A DNA stretch of 64,000 bases. It comes from Alcanivorax sp. GTDB lineage: Bacteria; Pseudomonadota; Gammaproteobacteria; Pseudomonadales; Alcanivoracaceae. The position numbers and the translations under genes are program-made. The stretch spans positions 186,001 to 250,000 of the forward strand of contig JAIUME010000004.1 of assembly GCA_022565695.1 (NCBI GenBank), written 5' to 3'. Below are positions 53,457 through 62,548 of this stretch, in pieces (position 1 is the stretch's first letter; every line of letters begins with the position of its first letter). A model generated the notes under the pieces. The model was not told the origin of the DNA. It made no database searches and worked only from the letters and a program-made list of their open reading frames with translations.

Positions 53457-54530
53457 ATGGATACTGAACGGATTATTTCTGCGGAGACCAGTCCGGGGGA
53501 CGAGCAACTTGAGCGGGTGATTCGCCCGGCGAGTCTGGCGGACTACCGTGGCCAGCCGAAAGTCACCCAGCGCATGGAAATCTTTATTGATGCCGCCAGG
53601 ATGCGCAAGGAAGCGCTGGATCACACCCTGTTGTTCGGTCCGCCGGGCCTCGGCAAGACCACGCTCGCCAACATCATTGCCCGGGAGATGGGGGCAGACC
53701 TGAAAAGCACCTCGGGGCCGGTACTGGAAAAAGCCGGCGATCTGGCTGCCCTGTTGACCAATCTCGAACCCGGTGACGTCCTGTTCGTGGACGAAATTCA
53801 CCGTCTCTCGCCCGTGGTGGAGGAGATCCTCTATCCCGCCATGGAAGACTATCAGCTGGATATCATGATCGGCGAAGGGCCGGCAGCGCGCTCCATCAAG
53901 ATCGAGTTGCCGCCGTTTACACTCGTGGGCGCGACCACCCGTGCCGGGCTGCTGACAGCACCGCTGCGTGATCGCTTCGGCATCGTTCAGCGACTTGAAT
54001 TTTACTCGGTTGAGGATCTGACCGGCATCGTCACACGCTCCTGCGATATTTTCGGCCTGAGCGCCGACGCCGATGGTGCCAGTGAAATTGCCCGCCGCGC
54101 CCGGGGCACACCACGTATTGCCAACCGTTTGCTGCGCCGCGTGAGGGACTATGCCGAAGTGCGTGGCGACGGGCGTATCACCGGCGACATCGCCCGCGCT
54201 GCCCTGGATATGCTGGAAGTGGATGCCTGTGGCCTGGACGGCACCGACCGTCGCCTGCTGCTCACCATGATGGAGAAATTCGACGGGGGCCCCGTGGGGT
54301 TGGAAAGCCTGGCTGCCGCACTCAACGAGGATACCGGCACCCTGGAGGAGGTCGTCGAACCCTACCTGATTCAGCAGGGCTTTATCCATCGCACGCCCCG
54401 GGGGCGCCAGGTGACCAACCATGCCTGGCGGCATTTCGGCCTGCGGGCGCCGAAGCGCGACAATGTGGGTGGCAGCGTGGGTGGCAGCAATGTTGGCGGA
54501 AATAGTGCCGGTGACCTGTTCGATGGCTGA
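53457..54530 (+). CDS. ruvB: Holliday junction branch migration ATPase RuvB
   Basis: This 357-aa AAA+ motor has Walker [21 protein letters not shown], Walker [14 protein letters not shown], sensor 1 [20 protein letters not shown] and the C-terminal winged helix ([19 protein letters not shown]). ATG 53457 follows aggag; GTG 53451 in frame is possible but less likely. It has an extra Gly/Ser/Asn-rich tail ([16 protein letters not shown]) produced partly by a 12-bp duplication. Confidence 0.97.
   Translation: MDTERIISAETSPGDEQLERVIRPASLADYRGQPKVTQRMEIFIDAARMRKEALDHTLLFGPPGLGKTTLANIIAREMGADLKSTSGPVLEKAGDLAALLTNLEPGDVLFVDEIHRLSPVVEEILYPAMEDYQLDIMIGEGPAARSIKIELPPFTLVGATTRAGLLTAPLRDRFGIVQRLEFYSVEDLTGIVTRSCDIFGLSADADGASEIARRARGTPRIANRLLRRVRDYAEVRGDGRITGDIARAALDMLEVDACGLDGTDRRLLLTMMEKFDGGPVGLESLAAALNEDTGTLEEVVEPYLIQQGFIHRTPRGRQVTNHAWRHFGLRAPKRDNVGGSVGGSNVGGNSAGDLFDG
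54465..54488. repeat. Perfect 12-bp in-frame tandem duplication in the ruvB 3' end
   Basis: GTGGGTGGCAGC occurs at 54465-54476 and 54477-54488, encoding VGGS twice. Confidence 0.95.
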
Positions 54531-54575
54531 ATATTTGCGGCGGTTTAACACTTTTTTCGACAAACGGCAGGTCTC

Positions 54576-54986
54576 ATGACCGGAAATCAGGAATTTACGC
54601 TCCCGTTGCGCGTCTATATCGAAGACACTGACGCCGGTGGGATCGTCTATTACGTGAATTACCTCAAGTTCATGGAACGCGCCAGGACAGAATTCCTCCG
54701 CACACTGGGGTATCAGCACTATGGCCTGGCGGAAGAGGACTTCCAGTTTGTGGTGCATTCCTGCGCGGTGCGTTACCTGAAGCCTGCACGTATCGATGAT
54801 GCATTGCGCGTCACGGCCCGTCTGGACAAGGTCGGCCGTGTGGCGCTGGATTTTGTCCAGCAGGTGTGGCGCAACGAGGAGCTGTTATGCGAAGCGCAGG
54901 TCAAGGTGGCCTGTGTACGGGCCAGCGACCTGCGGCCCAGGGGCTTGCCGGCGGCTCTCCAGGCTGAGATGCAGGCCGCGATGTAG
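54576..54986 (+). CDS. ybgC: Tol-Pal system-associated acyl-CoA thioesterase YbgC
   Basis: This 136-aa hotdog thioesterase has YIEDTDAGGIVYYVNYLKFM, with the catalytic Asp and YVNY helix, and ARTEFLRTLGY. It is first in the ybgC-tolQRAB-pal-cpoB cluster, its usual place. Acts on short-chain acyl-CoA or acyl-ACP and interacts with lipid enzymes in E. coli. A 111-bp gap precedes tolQ. Confidence 0.95.
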   Translation: MTGNQEFTLPLRVYIEDTDAGGIVYYVNYLKFMERARTEFLRTLGYQHYGLAEEDFQFVVHSCAVRYLKPARIDDALRVTARLDKVGRVALDFVQQVWRNEELLCEAQVKVACVRASDLRPRGLPAALQAEMQAAM

Positions 54987-55097
54987 AATCAGGCAGCAGC
55001 GCGAGCTCCATGAATTGATTAACGAGAAGCAACGCTTCGTCATGTTCTGGTCATTGCCAGGTATGACGCTTTGAAACAGCAACGGGAGACGGGGTAG

Positions 55098-55787
55098 ATG
55101 TCAGAAACAGATAGCATGTCGATGTGGTATCTGATCGCAACAGCGGATCTGCTGGTGCAGATGGTGATGCTGCTGCTGGTGGTACTGTCCGTGGCGTCCT
55201 GGGCAATGATCTATACACGCTACCGCATTATCGGCCGTGCCCGGCGTGCTGGCGCTGCCTTCGAGGAACGTTTCTGGTCCGGTGAGGACCTGTCCACCCT
55301 GTACCAGAAGGTCAAGAAAGAGCCGGACCCGGACAGCGGGCAGGAGGCCATTTTCCGCGCCGGGTTTCAGGAATTCGTACGCCTGTCGAAGAACTCCCGG
55401 GATGCCGAAGCAGTCATGGTGGGCGCCCAGCGTGCCATGCGCGTGACATTGCAACGGGAACAGGCGCGTCTGACAACGTCACTGCCGTTTCTGGCTACCG
55501 TAGGGTCCACCAGCCCTTATATCGGCCTGTTCGGCACCGTCTGGGGCATCATGAACTCGTTCCGCGCACTGGCAAATGTCAGCCAGGCCACCCTGACGGT
55601 GGTCGCACCCGGTATCGCCGAGGCGTTGATCGCCACGGCTATGGGTCTGTTTGCGGCCATTCCGGCGGTTGTCGCCTATAACCGCTATGCCTCTGCAACA
55701 GACAGCCTGATCGGCGACAGCGAAATGTTCGCGGAGGAGTTTTCCTCCATTCTGCATCGACAGGCCCACGGCCGGGGAGAAGCCTGA
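55098..55787 (+). CDS. tolQ: Tol-Pal system proton channel subunit TolQ
   Basis: This 229-aa MotA/ExbB-family inner-membrane protein forms the proton-driven motor with TolR. Helix 1 is about 12-38; helices 2 and 3 include LPFLATVGSTSPYIGLFGTV, WGIMNSFRAL and GIAEALIATAMGLFAAIPAV. Start ATG 55098 after gggagac. The stop overlaps tolR by TGATG. Confidence 0.97.
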   Translation: MSETDSMSMWYLIATADLLVQMVMLLLVVLSVASWAMIYTRYRIIGRARRAGAAFEERFWSGEDLSTLYQKVKKEPDPDSGQEAIFRAGFQEFVRLSKNSRDAEAVMVGAQRAMRVTLQREQARLTTSLPFLATVGSTSPYIGLFGTVWGIMNSFRALANVSQATLTVVAPGIAEALIATAMGLFAAIPAVVAYNRYASATDSLIGDSEMFAEEFSSILHRQAHGRGEA

Positions 55788-56215
55788 TGGTCAAGGTCCG
55801 TCCTCCGCGCAAGCTGGTGGCCGAGATCAACGTCGTGCCGTATATCGACGTCATGCTGGTGTTGTTGATCGTGTTCATGATCACGGCGCCCATGCTGACC
55901 CAGGGGATTCAGGTCGATTTGCCGAGAAGCAGCAGTGAACCCCTGGCCACCGATAATGAGCCAGTCATCATCAGCGTGCAGCGCGATGGCAGCTATTTCA
56001 TCAATGTCGGCGAAGATCAGCAGAGCACCGCGACACTGGATACGGTGCGCGGCCACGCCTTGCGCATCCAGCGCAATGCGCCGCAGACCCTGTTCCTGGT
56101 TGAAGGGGACACGGATGTGGCGTACGGCAAGGTGATCCAGTTGATGTCTGCCCTCCAGGGCGCCGGTATCGAACGCCTGGGGCTGGTGACGGAACCGCCG
56201 GACACGAGCAACTGA
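55787..56215 (+). CDS. tolR: Tol-Pal system protein TolR
   Basis: This 142-aa ExbD/TolR-family protein has a single N-terminal membrane helix with the proton-carrying Asp in NVVPYIDVMLVLLIVFMITA. The periplasmic domain includes VDLPRSSSEPL and LVEGDTDVAYGKVIQLMSAL. It overlaps tolQ and tolA by one base each. Confidence 0.97.
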   Translation: MVKVRPPRKLVAEINVVPYIDVMLVLLIVFMITAPMLTQGIQVDLPRSSSEPLATDNEPVIISVQRDGSYFINVGEDQQSTATLDTVRGHALRIQRNAPQTLFLVEGDTDVAYGKVIQLMSALQGAGIERLGLVTEPPDTSN

Positions 56216-56994
56216 TGAACTGGCGTGATGGTGCTCCGGCAATCGCGGTTTCCCTGACACTGCATCTGGCGGTGGTGGGTGTGCTGGGCTTGAACTGGGC
56301 CACGTCGCCGAAGGTGGATATCAAGCCGCGCAGCGTGCCCCACGTGCAGGCCGTGGTCGTGGAGCGGCCCGCGCCGCAGCCTGCTGCTCGTCCTCAGCCT
56401 CAGCCCCGACCGCAGCCCCGACCGCAACCAGCGCCCCGTCCGGAACCGAAACCCGAGCCGCCGAAGCCGGAAGTGCAGCGGCCAGAACCGAAACCTGAGC
56501 CGAAACCTGAGCCAGCACCGCAGCCGAGGCCCGAGCCAAAGCCTGAACCAAAGCCCGAGCCACAGCCTGAACCCAGGCCGGAATTCAGCCAGCCAGACCT
56601 GTCTGAATTGCTGGCGGAGGAAGAAATGGCCATGGCACAACAGGCGCAACGTGATGCCAGTGCGGAGACGATAGTCAGCACAGATGGTAGCTCCATGGGT
56701 GATGATTCTGAAATGGCGGGTTACCAGCAGGCGATTCAGGCGGCTGTCAGCAGGCGCTGGAGCCGGCCACCCAGTGCGCGAAACGATATGCAGCTGGTGC
56801 TGCGGGTTCGCCTGGCGCCTGGTGGCGATGTCGTCAGTGTGACGGTCAGAACACCCAGTGGTGATCATGCGCTGGATCGTTCTGCGATGGCTGCGGTCAG
56901 AAATGCGAGCCCGTTACCAGTGCCGAGCGGGCGCGATTTTGAAAATTTTCGTGAATTTGATTTCCTGTTCCGGCCGGAGGATATGCGGTTGTGA
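56215..56994 (+). CDS. tolA: Tol-Pal system protein TolA with Pro-rich linker
   Basis: The 259-aa protein links the TolQR motor to TolB/Pal. An N-terminal membrane helix ([20 protein letters not shown]) is followed by a linker (about 45-130) of PxP/PEPKPEP repeats. An acidic/helical segment ([18 protein letters not shown]) and a C-terminal TonB/TolA-like domain ([40 protein letters not shown]) follow. The linker is Pro-Glu-Lys rich like TonB, not the long Ala/Lys/Glu helix of E. coli TolA. Position between tolR and tolB fixes the identity. Confidence 0.93.
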   Translation: MNWRDGAPAIAVSLTLHLAVVGVLGLNWATSPKVDIKPRSVPHVQAVVVERPAPQPAARPQPQPRPQPRPQPAPRPEPKPEPPKPEVQRPEPKPEPKPEPAPQPRPEPKPEPKPEPQPEPRPEFSQPDLSELLAEEEMAMAQQAQRDASAETIVSTDGSSMGDDSEMAGYQQAIQAAVSRRWSRPPSARNDMQLVLRVRLAPGGDVVSVTVRTPSGDHALDRSAMAAVRNASPLPVPSGRDFENFREFDFLFRPEDMRL

Positions 56995-58283
56995 GAAAGT
57001 TTATGAAGCGTTTAGTGATGATGTGCCTGATCCTCGGGTGCACAAGTGTGGTGCACGCCAATCTGGTGATCGAGATCACCCAGGGGCGTGATGATGCATT
57101 GCCGATTGCGATAGTGCCCTTCGCCAGCTCCGGAGGGCAGCCGGAAGCGGATATCGCCGCCATCATTGCAGCGAATCTGCACCGCAGCGGCCAGTTTCGC
57201 CCGCTGCCTGCTGAGGACATGCTGAGCCGCCCCAGCCGGGGCGCTGACATCATCTGGCGTGATTTTCGCGTCATGCAGTCGGAATATGTCGTGGTCGGGC
57301 GCATTAACCGGCAAGAAGATGGTCGCTACCGTGTGGAGTATGAGCTCCACGATGTAGCACGCGGCGCACAGATGGTCGCAGCCAGTTACACGGGGGACGC
57401 CAGCCAGCTTCGGGATATGGCGCACTCTATTTCAGACAAGGTGTTCGAGCAACTGACCGGTATTCCGGGGGTGTTCGGCACCAAGATTCTGTACGTGACC
57501 ATGAACGAGGGTCGTGATCACCCGTTCGAGTTGCAGTATGCGGATGCCGACGGACACAGGGCGCAGACCATTCTGCGCAGTCGCCAGCCGATCATGAGCC
57601 CGTCCTGGTCGCCGGATGGCAGCCAGGTGGCGTATGTATCATTTGAAGGTGACGGGCTGCCGAAAATTTATGTACACCACCTGGCCACCTCTGAGCGGCG
57701 GGTGGTGGCACGGGAACAGGGCATTAACGGGGCGCCCTCATGGTCGCCAGACGGTACGCGTCTTGCATTGACTCTGTCGCGGGATGGCGCCCCGGAGATT
57801 TACACGCTGGATCTGGAGACCCGTCGTCTGGTGCGCAGGACCAACAGTCGCGCCATCGACACAGAGCCGCGTTGGCTGCCGGACGGCGAATCGCTGGTGT
57901 TTACCTCCAGTCGGGGCGGTGGTCCACAGATCTACCGGATGGACCTGCGCGACAATTCGGTGCGGCGCCTGACCTTCGAGGGGACGTACAACGCCCGCCC
58001 GGATGTCACACCCGACGGACGGTACCTGGTTTTCGTGCATCGTCGTGACGGGCGCTTCCAGATTGGTGTGCAGGATATGCAGCGCGGTACCTTCAATGTA
58101 CTGACTGCATCAAATATGGATGAGTCCCCCAGTGTTGCGCCTAATGGAACTATGATAATTTATGGCACTCAGGAGGGGGGAGCAGGTGTTCTCGAGGCCG
58201 TATCCATCGATGGACGGGTGAGAGTCGCACTACCTTCCAAGGAAGGTGAGGTCAGGGAGCCGGCGTGGTCGCCGTTCCTGTGA
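56991..58283 (+). CDS. tolB: Tol-Pal system translocation protein TolB
   Basis: This 430-aa periplasmic beta-propeller binds Pal and TolA. A signal peptide ([19 protein letters not shown]) precedes [20 protein letters not shown]. The N-terminal domain leads to WD-like repeats such as [60 protein letters not shown] and [23 protein letters not shown] 56991 overlaps the tolA stop and has GGAGG upstream; ATG 57003 is the alternative. Confidence 0.96.
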   Translation: MRKFMKRLVMMCLILGCTSVVHANLVIEITQGRDDALPIAIVPFASSGGQPEADIAAIIAANLHRSGQFRPLPAEDMLSRPSRGADIIWRDFRVMQSEYVVVGRINRQEDGRYRVEYELHDVARGAQMVAASYTGDASQLRDMAHSISDKVFEQLTGIPGVFGTKILYVTMNEGRDHPFELQYADADGHRAQTILRSRQPIMSPSWSPDGSQVAYVSFEGDGLPKIYVHHLATSERRVVAREQGINGAPSWSPDGTRLALTLSRDGAPEIYTLDLETRRLVRRTNSRAIDTEPRWLPDGESLVFTSSRGGGPQIYRMDLRDNSVRRLTFEGTYNARPDVTPDGRYLVFVHRRDGRFQIGVQDMQRGTFNVLTASNMDESPSVAPNGTMIIYGTQEGGAGVLEAVSIDGRVRVALPSKEGEVREPAWSPFL

Positions 58284-58358
58284 TCCGGGTTTTGCACAAA
58301 CAGGGTTCAAACAAAGGTTTTTTCAGACCTACCAATGGTAATAACAGGAGTTCTATCA

Positions 58359-58934
58359 ATGCGCGCTTCCACGTACAACCGTCTTTTCATCGCTGTGATC
58401 GGGTCCGCCATGCTGGCCGCTTGCTCCAGCACCCCGACCGAGGATGACACCTCTGCCACTGATCAGCAGCAGGTCGAACGTGAGGCTGATACCCGTCCAG
58501 TGACACCGGCTCAGCCGACCCGTCCGGACTACAGCCACATTCCCCTGACCGCTGAGGGCTACCACAACCATCCGTCTCACTACGATGGGACCACTGACAG
58601 CCGCATCGTGTACTTCGCATTCGATCGCTCTGAAGTGCCTGCCGCTGCATTCGATACACTGCGTGCTCACGCCAATCACCTGAAAGGCAACAGCAACGCC
58701 CGTGTTCGTCTGGAAGGCCATACCGATGAGCGTGGTACCCGCGAGTACAACGTAGCGCTGGCTGAGCGTCGTTCCAAGGCAGTTGAGCAGTTCCTGCGTG
58801 TTCAGGGTGTTTCCGCTTCACAGATCACCACTGTCAGCTACGGCGAAGAAAAGCCGAAGGCACGGGGTTCTGACGAAATGGCCTACGCCCAGAACCGTCG
58901 CGTTGAGCTGAACTACACTGCAGGTCGTCCGTAA
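58359..58934 (+). CDS. pal: Peptidoglycan-associated lipoprotein Pal
   Basis: This 191-aa outer-membrane lipoprotein has lipobox GSAMLAAC (lipidated C22), a flexible Thr/Pro-rich linker and an OmpA-like peptidoglycan-binding domain ([70 protein letters not shown]). ATG 58359 follows caggag. Length is slightly above E. coli Pal because of the linker. Confidence 0.97.
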   Translation: MRASTYNRLFIAVIGSAMLAACSSTPTEDDTSATDQQQVEREADTRPVTPAQPTRPDYSHIPLTAEGYHNHPSHYDGTTDSRIVYFAFDRSEVPAAAFDTLRAHANHLKGNSNARVRLEGHTDERGTREYNVALAERRSKAVEQFLRVQGVSASQITTVSYGEEKPKARGSDEMAYAQNRRVELNYTAGRP

Positions 58935-58939
58935 CATAC

Positions 58940-58961
58940 GATCGGCATCAGATCGGCATCA
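58940..58961. repeat. Perfect 11-bp tandem duplication in the cpoB leader
   Basis: GATCGGCATCA occurs at 58940-58950 and 58951-58961; the second copy abuts the AGGAG ribosome-binding site of cpoB. Confidence 0.95.
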
Positions 58962-58972
58962 GGAGTACCGAT

Positions 58973-59782
58973 ATGAAGCGCCTGCTTACAGGCATTCTGA
59001 TCGGCGGCCTGGCGGGGGGTGCGTTCGCGCAGCCCTCGACCGGGCCTTTGTCGGTTGAGGATCGCGTTTACCCGCGTCCCCAGACATCGACGCCGAGCCA
59101 GTCCCCGAATCAGCCATCCAGCGCTCCGGCTTCACAGCGAGGCAGCGGCGAGAGCCTGCCCGAAGGTGGGGTCATGATGCTGATGCAACAGATCAATGCG
59201 TTTGAAGGCGAAATCCAGCGCCTGGAAGGTATGATCGAGCAACTCCGGCACGAGCTGGACACCGCCCGAAGCGGTGAGCGCGAGCGATACCTCGACCTGG
59301 ACACACGAATCAATGCCCTGGCGGAAGCCTCCATCGAGCAATCGGAACAGCAAAGTGCTGGTTCGACGGCGACGGATGGTGCCGGCGGGGATGCGGCAAG
59401 TGATCGAGCCGCCTATGGCGCAGCACGCGAAAAGTTGCTGGGCCGCCAGTTCCCGGAGGCGGGAAAGGCATTTGAGTCCTACCTGAAAGACTATCCCCGT
59501 GGGCAGTTCCGACCGTTTGCCCACTTCTGGCTGGGCGAGATCTATCGCAGCCAGAGTACGCCGGATCGGGACAAGGCCATGGCCCAGTTCCGCAAGGTTG
59601 TGGATGACTTTCCCGACCATAGCCAGGTGCCGGCAGCGCTCTACAAGCTGGCCACACTGGAAGCCGAGAGCGGCGATATCAATCGGGCCAAAGTGACGCT
59701 GAATCGCATCATTCGCCAGTTTGATGGCTCATCGGAAGCACGTCTTGCCCGTGGCATGCTGGAGCAGCTCGAGGGCGCCTGA
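58973..59782 (+). CDS. cpoB: Cell division coordinator CpoB (YbgF)
   Basis: This 269-aa periplasmic protein has signal peptide MKRLLTGILIGGLAGGAFA, a Ser/Pro-rich linker, an N-terminal trimerising coiled coil (about 60-110, MLMQQINAFEGEIQRLEGMI) and a C-terminal TPR domain (YGAAREKLLGRQFPEAGKAF, HFWLGEIYRSQSTPDRDKAM, QVPAALYKLATLEAESG). It couples peptidoglycan synthesis to Tol-driven outer-membrane constriction. Conserved last gene of the tol-pal cluster. Confidence 0.95.
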   Translation: MKRLLTGILIGGLAGGAFAQPSTGPLSVEDRVYPRPQTSTPSQSPNQPSSAPASQRGSGESLPEGGVMMLMQQINAFEGEIQRLEGMIEQLRHELDTARSGERERYLDLDTRINALAEASIEQSEQQSAGSTATDGAGGDAASDRAAYGAAREKLLGRQFPEAGKAFESYLKDYPRGQFRPFAHFWLGEIYRSQSTPDRDKAMAQFRKVVDDFPDHSQVPAALYKLATLEAESGDINRAKVTLNRIIRQFDGSSEARLARGMLEQLEGA

Positions 59783-59832
59783 TCGTCGGGTGCGCCTCGG
59801 GCAGCGCCGTTGCTGAGGCGGCGCCCACCCTG

Positions 59833-59841
59833 TGCTAGAAT
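59833..59841 (+). promoter_or_regulatory. Extended -10 promoter element before queE
   Basis: TGC-TAGAAT at 59833-59841 resembles an extended -10. A -35-like TTGCTG (59810-59815) is 20 bp away, so spacing is poor. Predicted leader about 25 nt. Confidence 0.42.
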
Positions 59842-59871
59842 CCGCCACCCCTGAGCATGCGGGCCTGACCT

Positions 59872-60513
59872 GTGGATCTGCGCATCACCGAAATCTTTCA
59901 TTCTCTGCAAGGCGAAGCCCGTACAGTGGGCCGCCCGACGGTGTTCGTGCGCCTGACGGGCTGCCCGCAGCGCTGTGTCTGGTGTGACACGGAATACGCG
60001 TTTCAGGGCGGTGAGCGGTGGTCCCTGGACGCGGTGCTGGCCGATGTGGCCGGCCGGGGTGCGCGCTACGTCACCGTGACCGGCGGCGAGCCCCTGGCCC
60101 AACCCAACTGCCTGCCCCTGCTCAGCGCGCTGTGTGACGCCGGCTACGAGGTCAGCCTGGAGACCGGCGGCGCCATGGATATCAGCGGCGTCGATCCCCG
60201 TGTGGTGGTGGTGATGGACATCAAGGCGCCAGCCTCCGGCGAGCGACACAACAACCGGCTGGAGAACATCCCCCTGCTGAAACCGGCAGACCAGGTCAAG
60301 TTCGTGCTCGCTAACCGTGGCGATTATGACTGGGCGCGCATGCAGGTGGATCAGTATCGCCTGGCTGAACGTGTCGGTGATGTGCTGTTCTCACCGGTAT
60401 GGGGACAATTGCCTCCGGCGGATCTCGCCGCCTGGATACTTGAAGACCGTTTGCCGGTGCGCTTCCAGATGCAGCTGCACAAGCTGCTCTGGGACGATGC
60501 CCGCGGACGTTGA
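59872..60513 (+). CDS. queE: 7-carboxy-7-deazaguanine synthase QueE
   Basis: This 213-aa radical SAM enzyme converts 6-carboxy-tetrahydropterin to CDG in queuosine/preQ0 synthesis. The cluster motif CX3CX2C is seen as C31, C35, C38 in [16 protein letters not shown]. The substrate-binding [20 protein letters not shown] and SAM motif [14 protein letters not shown] are intact. It starts at GTG 59872. queC follows after 28 bp. Confidence 0.96.
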   Translation: MDLRITEIFHSLQGEARTVGRPTVFVRLTGCPQRCVWCDTEYAFQGGERWSLDAVLADVAGRGARYVTVTGGEPLAQPNCLPLLSALCDAGYEVSLETGGAMDISGVDPRVVVVMDIKAPASGERHNNRLENIPLLKPADQVKFVLANRGDYDWARMQVDQYRLAERVGDVLFSPVWGQLPPADLAAWILEDRLPVRFQMQLHKLLWDDARGR

Positions 60514-60541
60514 GCGCGTGGACGTTATCGGGAGAGTGCTG

Positions 60542-61213
60542 ATGAAAAAAGCCGTGGTGCTGCTGTCCGGCGGCCTGGATTCCGCCACCTGCCTGGCCCT
60601 GGCGCTGAAGGCCGGCTATCAGGTGCATACCCTGGCCTTCGACTACGGCCAGCGTCACCGGGCGGAGCTGCTGGCTGCCGAACGCGTGGGCCAGGCGCAG
60701 GGTGTGGCCAGCCATCGTGTCATTCGTCTGGATCTGGGCGCTATCGGTGGCTCAGCGCTGACCGATGCCTCACTGGCAGTGCCGGAAGAGGAGGGCGAGG
60801 GTATCCCGATCACCTATGTACCGGCCCGCAATACGGTCTTCCTGTCACTGGCCCTGGGACTCGCCGAGGTGCTGGACGCGGCGGCCATCTATATCGGCGT
60901 CAATGCGGTGGACTACTCAGGCTACCCGGATTGCCGCCCCGCCTTCATTGATGCCTTCCGCGAACTGGCCGCCCTGGCCACCCGAGCCGGTGTGGAAGGC
61001 CATGGTCCGCTCATCGAAACGCCATTGCTGACCCTGAGCAAGGCAGACATCATTACCACGGGCACCGGGCTGGGGGTGGACTACAGCCTGACAGTGTCCT
61101 GCTATCAGGCAGACAACGAGGGACGCGCCTGCGGCCGTTGTGACAGCTGTCGCCTGCGCCGCGCCGGTTTCGTGGATGCGGGGCTTGCTGATCCGACCCG
61201 TTATGTCCCCTGA
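60542..61213 (+). CDS. queC: 7-cyano-7-deazaguanine synthase QueC
   Basis: The 223-aa enzyme makes preQ0 from CDG, ammonia and ATP. The PP-loop [18 protein letters not shown] is at the N-terminus, and a zinc-binding Cys4 cluster ([18 protein letters not shown]-x8-C-x2-C-x2-C) is near the C-terminus. ATG 60542 ([11 protein letters not shown]) is preferred to the in-frame ATG 60317 lying inside queE. Paired with queE; no queD or queF in the window. Confidence 0.97.
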   Translation: MKKAVVLLSGGLDSATCLALALKAGYQVHTLAFDYGQRHRAELLAAERVGQAQGVASHRVIRLDLGAIGGSALTDASLAVPEEEGEGIPITYVPARNTVFLSLALGLAEVLDAAAIYIGVNAVDYSGYPDCRPAFIDAFRELAALATRAGVEGHGPLIETPLLTLSKADIITTGTGLGVDYSLTVSCYQADNEGRACGRCDSCRLRRAGFVDAGLADPTRYVP

Positions 61214-61235
61214 ACAACAAAATCCACATTTCCCC

Positions 61236-61263
61236 TTGTAACGCGGCAAAATATTAGTATCAT
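61236..61263 (+). promoter_or_regulatory. tRNA-Lys promoter
   Basis: TTGTAA (61236-61241), 16-bp spacer, TATCAT (61258-61263), then a discriminator TTGCGCC. Start near 61270, nine bases before the mature tRNA. The GC-rich discriminator is the type linked to negative (p)ppGpp control of stable RNA. Confidence 0.65.
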
Positions 61264-61278
61264 TTGCGCCTCTTCGAA

Positions 61279-61353
61279 GGGCCGTTAGCTCAGCGGTAGA
61301 GCAGTTGGCTTTTAACCAATTGGTCGATGGTTCGAATCCATCACGGCCCACCA
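61279..61353 (+). tRNA. tRNA-Lys (anticodon TTT)
   Basis: The 75-nt gene includes an encoded CCA. The acceptor stem GGGCCGT/ACGGCCC is perfect. The D-arm is GCTC-AGCGGTA-GAGC, the anticodon stem GTTGG/CCAAT with loop CTTTTAA (anticodon TTT), variable loop TGGTC, and T-arm GATGG-TTCGAAT-CCATC. It is transcribed singly, with its own promoter and terminator. No integrase or attachment-site duplication is seen at its 3' end. Confidence 0.97.
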
Positions 61354-61359
61354 AATCAG

Positions 61360-61390
61360 AACGCCTCGGCAACCATGCCGGGGCGTTTTT
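61360..61390 (+). terminator. Rho-independent terminator of tRNA-Lys
   Basis: ACGCC-T-CGGCA, loop ACCA, TGCCG-G-GGCGT (61361-61386) with one T-G pair, then T5. Confidence 0.92.
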
Positions 61391-61446
61391 GTTTGCCTCC
61401 CTTCTTGCTTGCTGCCTCCCTTGCCCTTCACAACCTGATCACACCC

Positions 61447-61470
61447 TGTACAAGTAATATTGGCTGTACA
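61447..61470 (+). promoter_or_regulatory. TGTACA-N12-TGTACA operator candidate upstream of the light/photorepair operon
   Basis: TGTACA (61447-61452) and TGTACA (61465-61470) are separated by exactly 12 bp. The spacer contains a -10-like TAATAT (61455-61460). From memory, a T(G/A)TACA-N12-TGTA(C/T)A motif is described for class II LitR (PplR) targets in Pseudomonas putida. The MerR gene two positions downstream would be the cognate regulator. The ribosome-binding site ggaagg and GTG 61502 follow. Confidence 0.65.
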
Positions 61471-61501
61471 GCTTTTGTGAAGATCAAATGGAAGGTGGTG
61501 T

Positions 61502-62548
61502 GTGGCCAGATCCCGCAGGACAGACAGCGACGTATCTCAGGCGGGGCAGGCCCCGGCGCGGATACCCGTGGGCATCAGCGCCTGTCTGACCGGGCAGGCG
61601 GTGCGTCATGACGGCGGTCACAAGCACTCCCGATACTGCACCGAGGTGTTGTCGCGCTGGTTTGCCCTGCGCCCGCTGTGCCCCGAGGCAGGGGCGGGGC
61701 TTGGGACGCCGCGGGCGGCCATACGTCTGGAGCAATCCGGCGCAAGCCAGAGCGGTGGCAGCGCCGAAGCTCACCTGTCAGAGCCCGCACGGCTGCCCGT
61801 AAGACTGATAGCACCACGGGATCGCAGTGACCATACCAATGCGTTGCATCACTGGATTGACGGTCAGGACGACCTGCTGGCGGGCCTGCGCGGCTTCATT
61901 CTCACAGCCAAGTCTCCCAGTTGCGGTATGGCGCGCATTCGGGTGTACAACCCGGCGGGGCAGGTGTTGCGCCGCGACGCCAGTGGTCTGTTCGCCCATG
62001 CCCTGATGACCCGCTATCCGCTGATGCCAGTGGAAGAAGCGGCACGTCTCAACGACGCTGGCCTGCGGGAAAATTTCATCGAGCGGGTCTTTGTCTATGA
62101 CGACTGGTGCCAGCTGTCCGCCCGGGGGATCAGTCGCGCCGGTTTGCTGGCGTTCCACACCCGGCACAAGTTACAGCTCCTGGCGCACTGCCAGCAGGGT
62201 TACCGCGAGCTGGGGCGTCTGTTGTCGGATCTGCGCGTTGAAGACATCCACGTCCTGGCAGCCGAGTACATCGCCCGTGTCATGCACGTCATGGCACAGC
62301 CCGCGTCTCGGGGCGCCCATGTCAACGTCATGCAACATATGCTCGGGTACTTCCGTGGCCGTCTTGATGCGGGGCTGCGCGAGGAAGTGCAGGCGCAGAT
62401 CCAGGCGTATCAACGGGAAGAAGTGCCTCTTGTGGTGCCGCTGACATTGCTGCGCCTGATGCAGCGCAGGGCGCCGGATGCCTGGCTTGCAGGCCAGCAT
62501 TACCTGGCGCCGTATCCCGATGCCCTGGGCCTGAGGAATCAGCTGTGA
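61502..62548 (+). CDS. rudS: TudS (DUF523)-DUF1722 fusion, RudS-type tRNA 4-thiouridine desulfidase
   Basis: The 348-aa fusion has an N-terminal DUF523/TudS domain (about 20-165). Its three likely [4Fe-4S] cysteines are C28 (GISACLTGQAVRHDGG), C60 (RPLCPEAGAGLGTPR) and C141 (AKSPSCGMARIRVY). The C-terminal DUF1722/YbgA domain (about 190-335) has LLAFHTRHKLQLLAHCQQGY and RGAHVNVMQHMLGYFRGRLD. TudS desulfurates thiouracil, and the DUF1722 fusion (RudS) has been reported to remove sulfur from s4U in tRNA. An Ala/Ser/Gly-rich insert lies at about 76-95. GTG 61502 is the start. Its stop overlaps the merR start (GTGA). Confidence 0.88.
   Translation: MARSRRTDSDVSQAGQAPARIPVGISACLTGQAVRHDGGHKHSRYCTEVLSRWFALRPLCPEAGAGLGTPRAAIRLEQSGASQSGGSAEAHLSEPARLPVRLIAPRDRSDHTNALHHWIDGQDDLLAGLRGFILTAKSPSCGMARIRVYNPAGQVLRRDASGLFAHALMTRYPLMPVEEAARLNDAGLRENFIERVFVYDDWCQLSARGISRAGLLAFHTRHKLQLLAHCQQGYRELGRLLSDLRVEDIHVLAAEYIARVMHVMAQPASRGAHVNVMQHMLGYFRGRLDAGLREEVQAQIQAYQREEVPLVVPLTLLRLMQRRAPDAWLAGQHYLAPYPDALGLRNQL

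Noticed and set aside
51236-54758. Long minus-strand open frames opposite aspS/yebC/ruvC and ruvB/ybgC
   Set aside because: Both are low-complexity His/Gly/Gln-rich translations of the complementary strand of well-conserved plus-strand genes.
61279-61400. Genomic-island attachment site at the tRNA-Lys 3' end
   Set aside because: No integrase, no direct repeat of the tRNA 3' end, and composition does not change beyond it.
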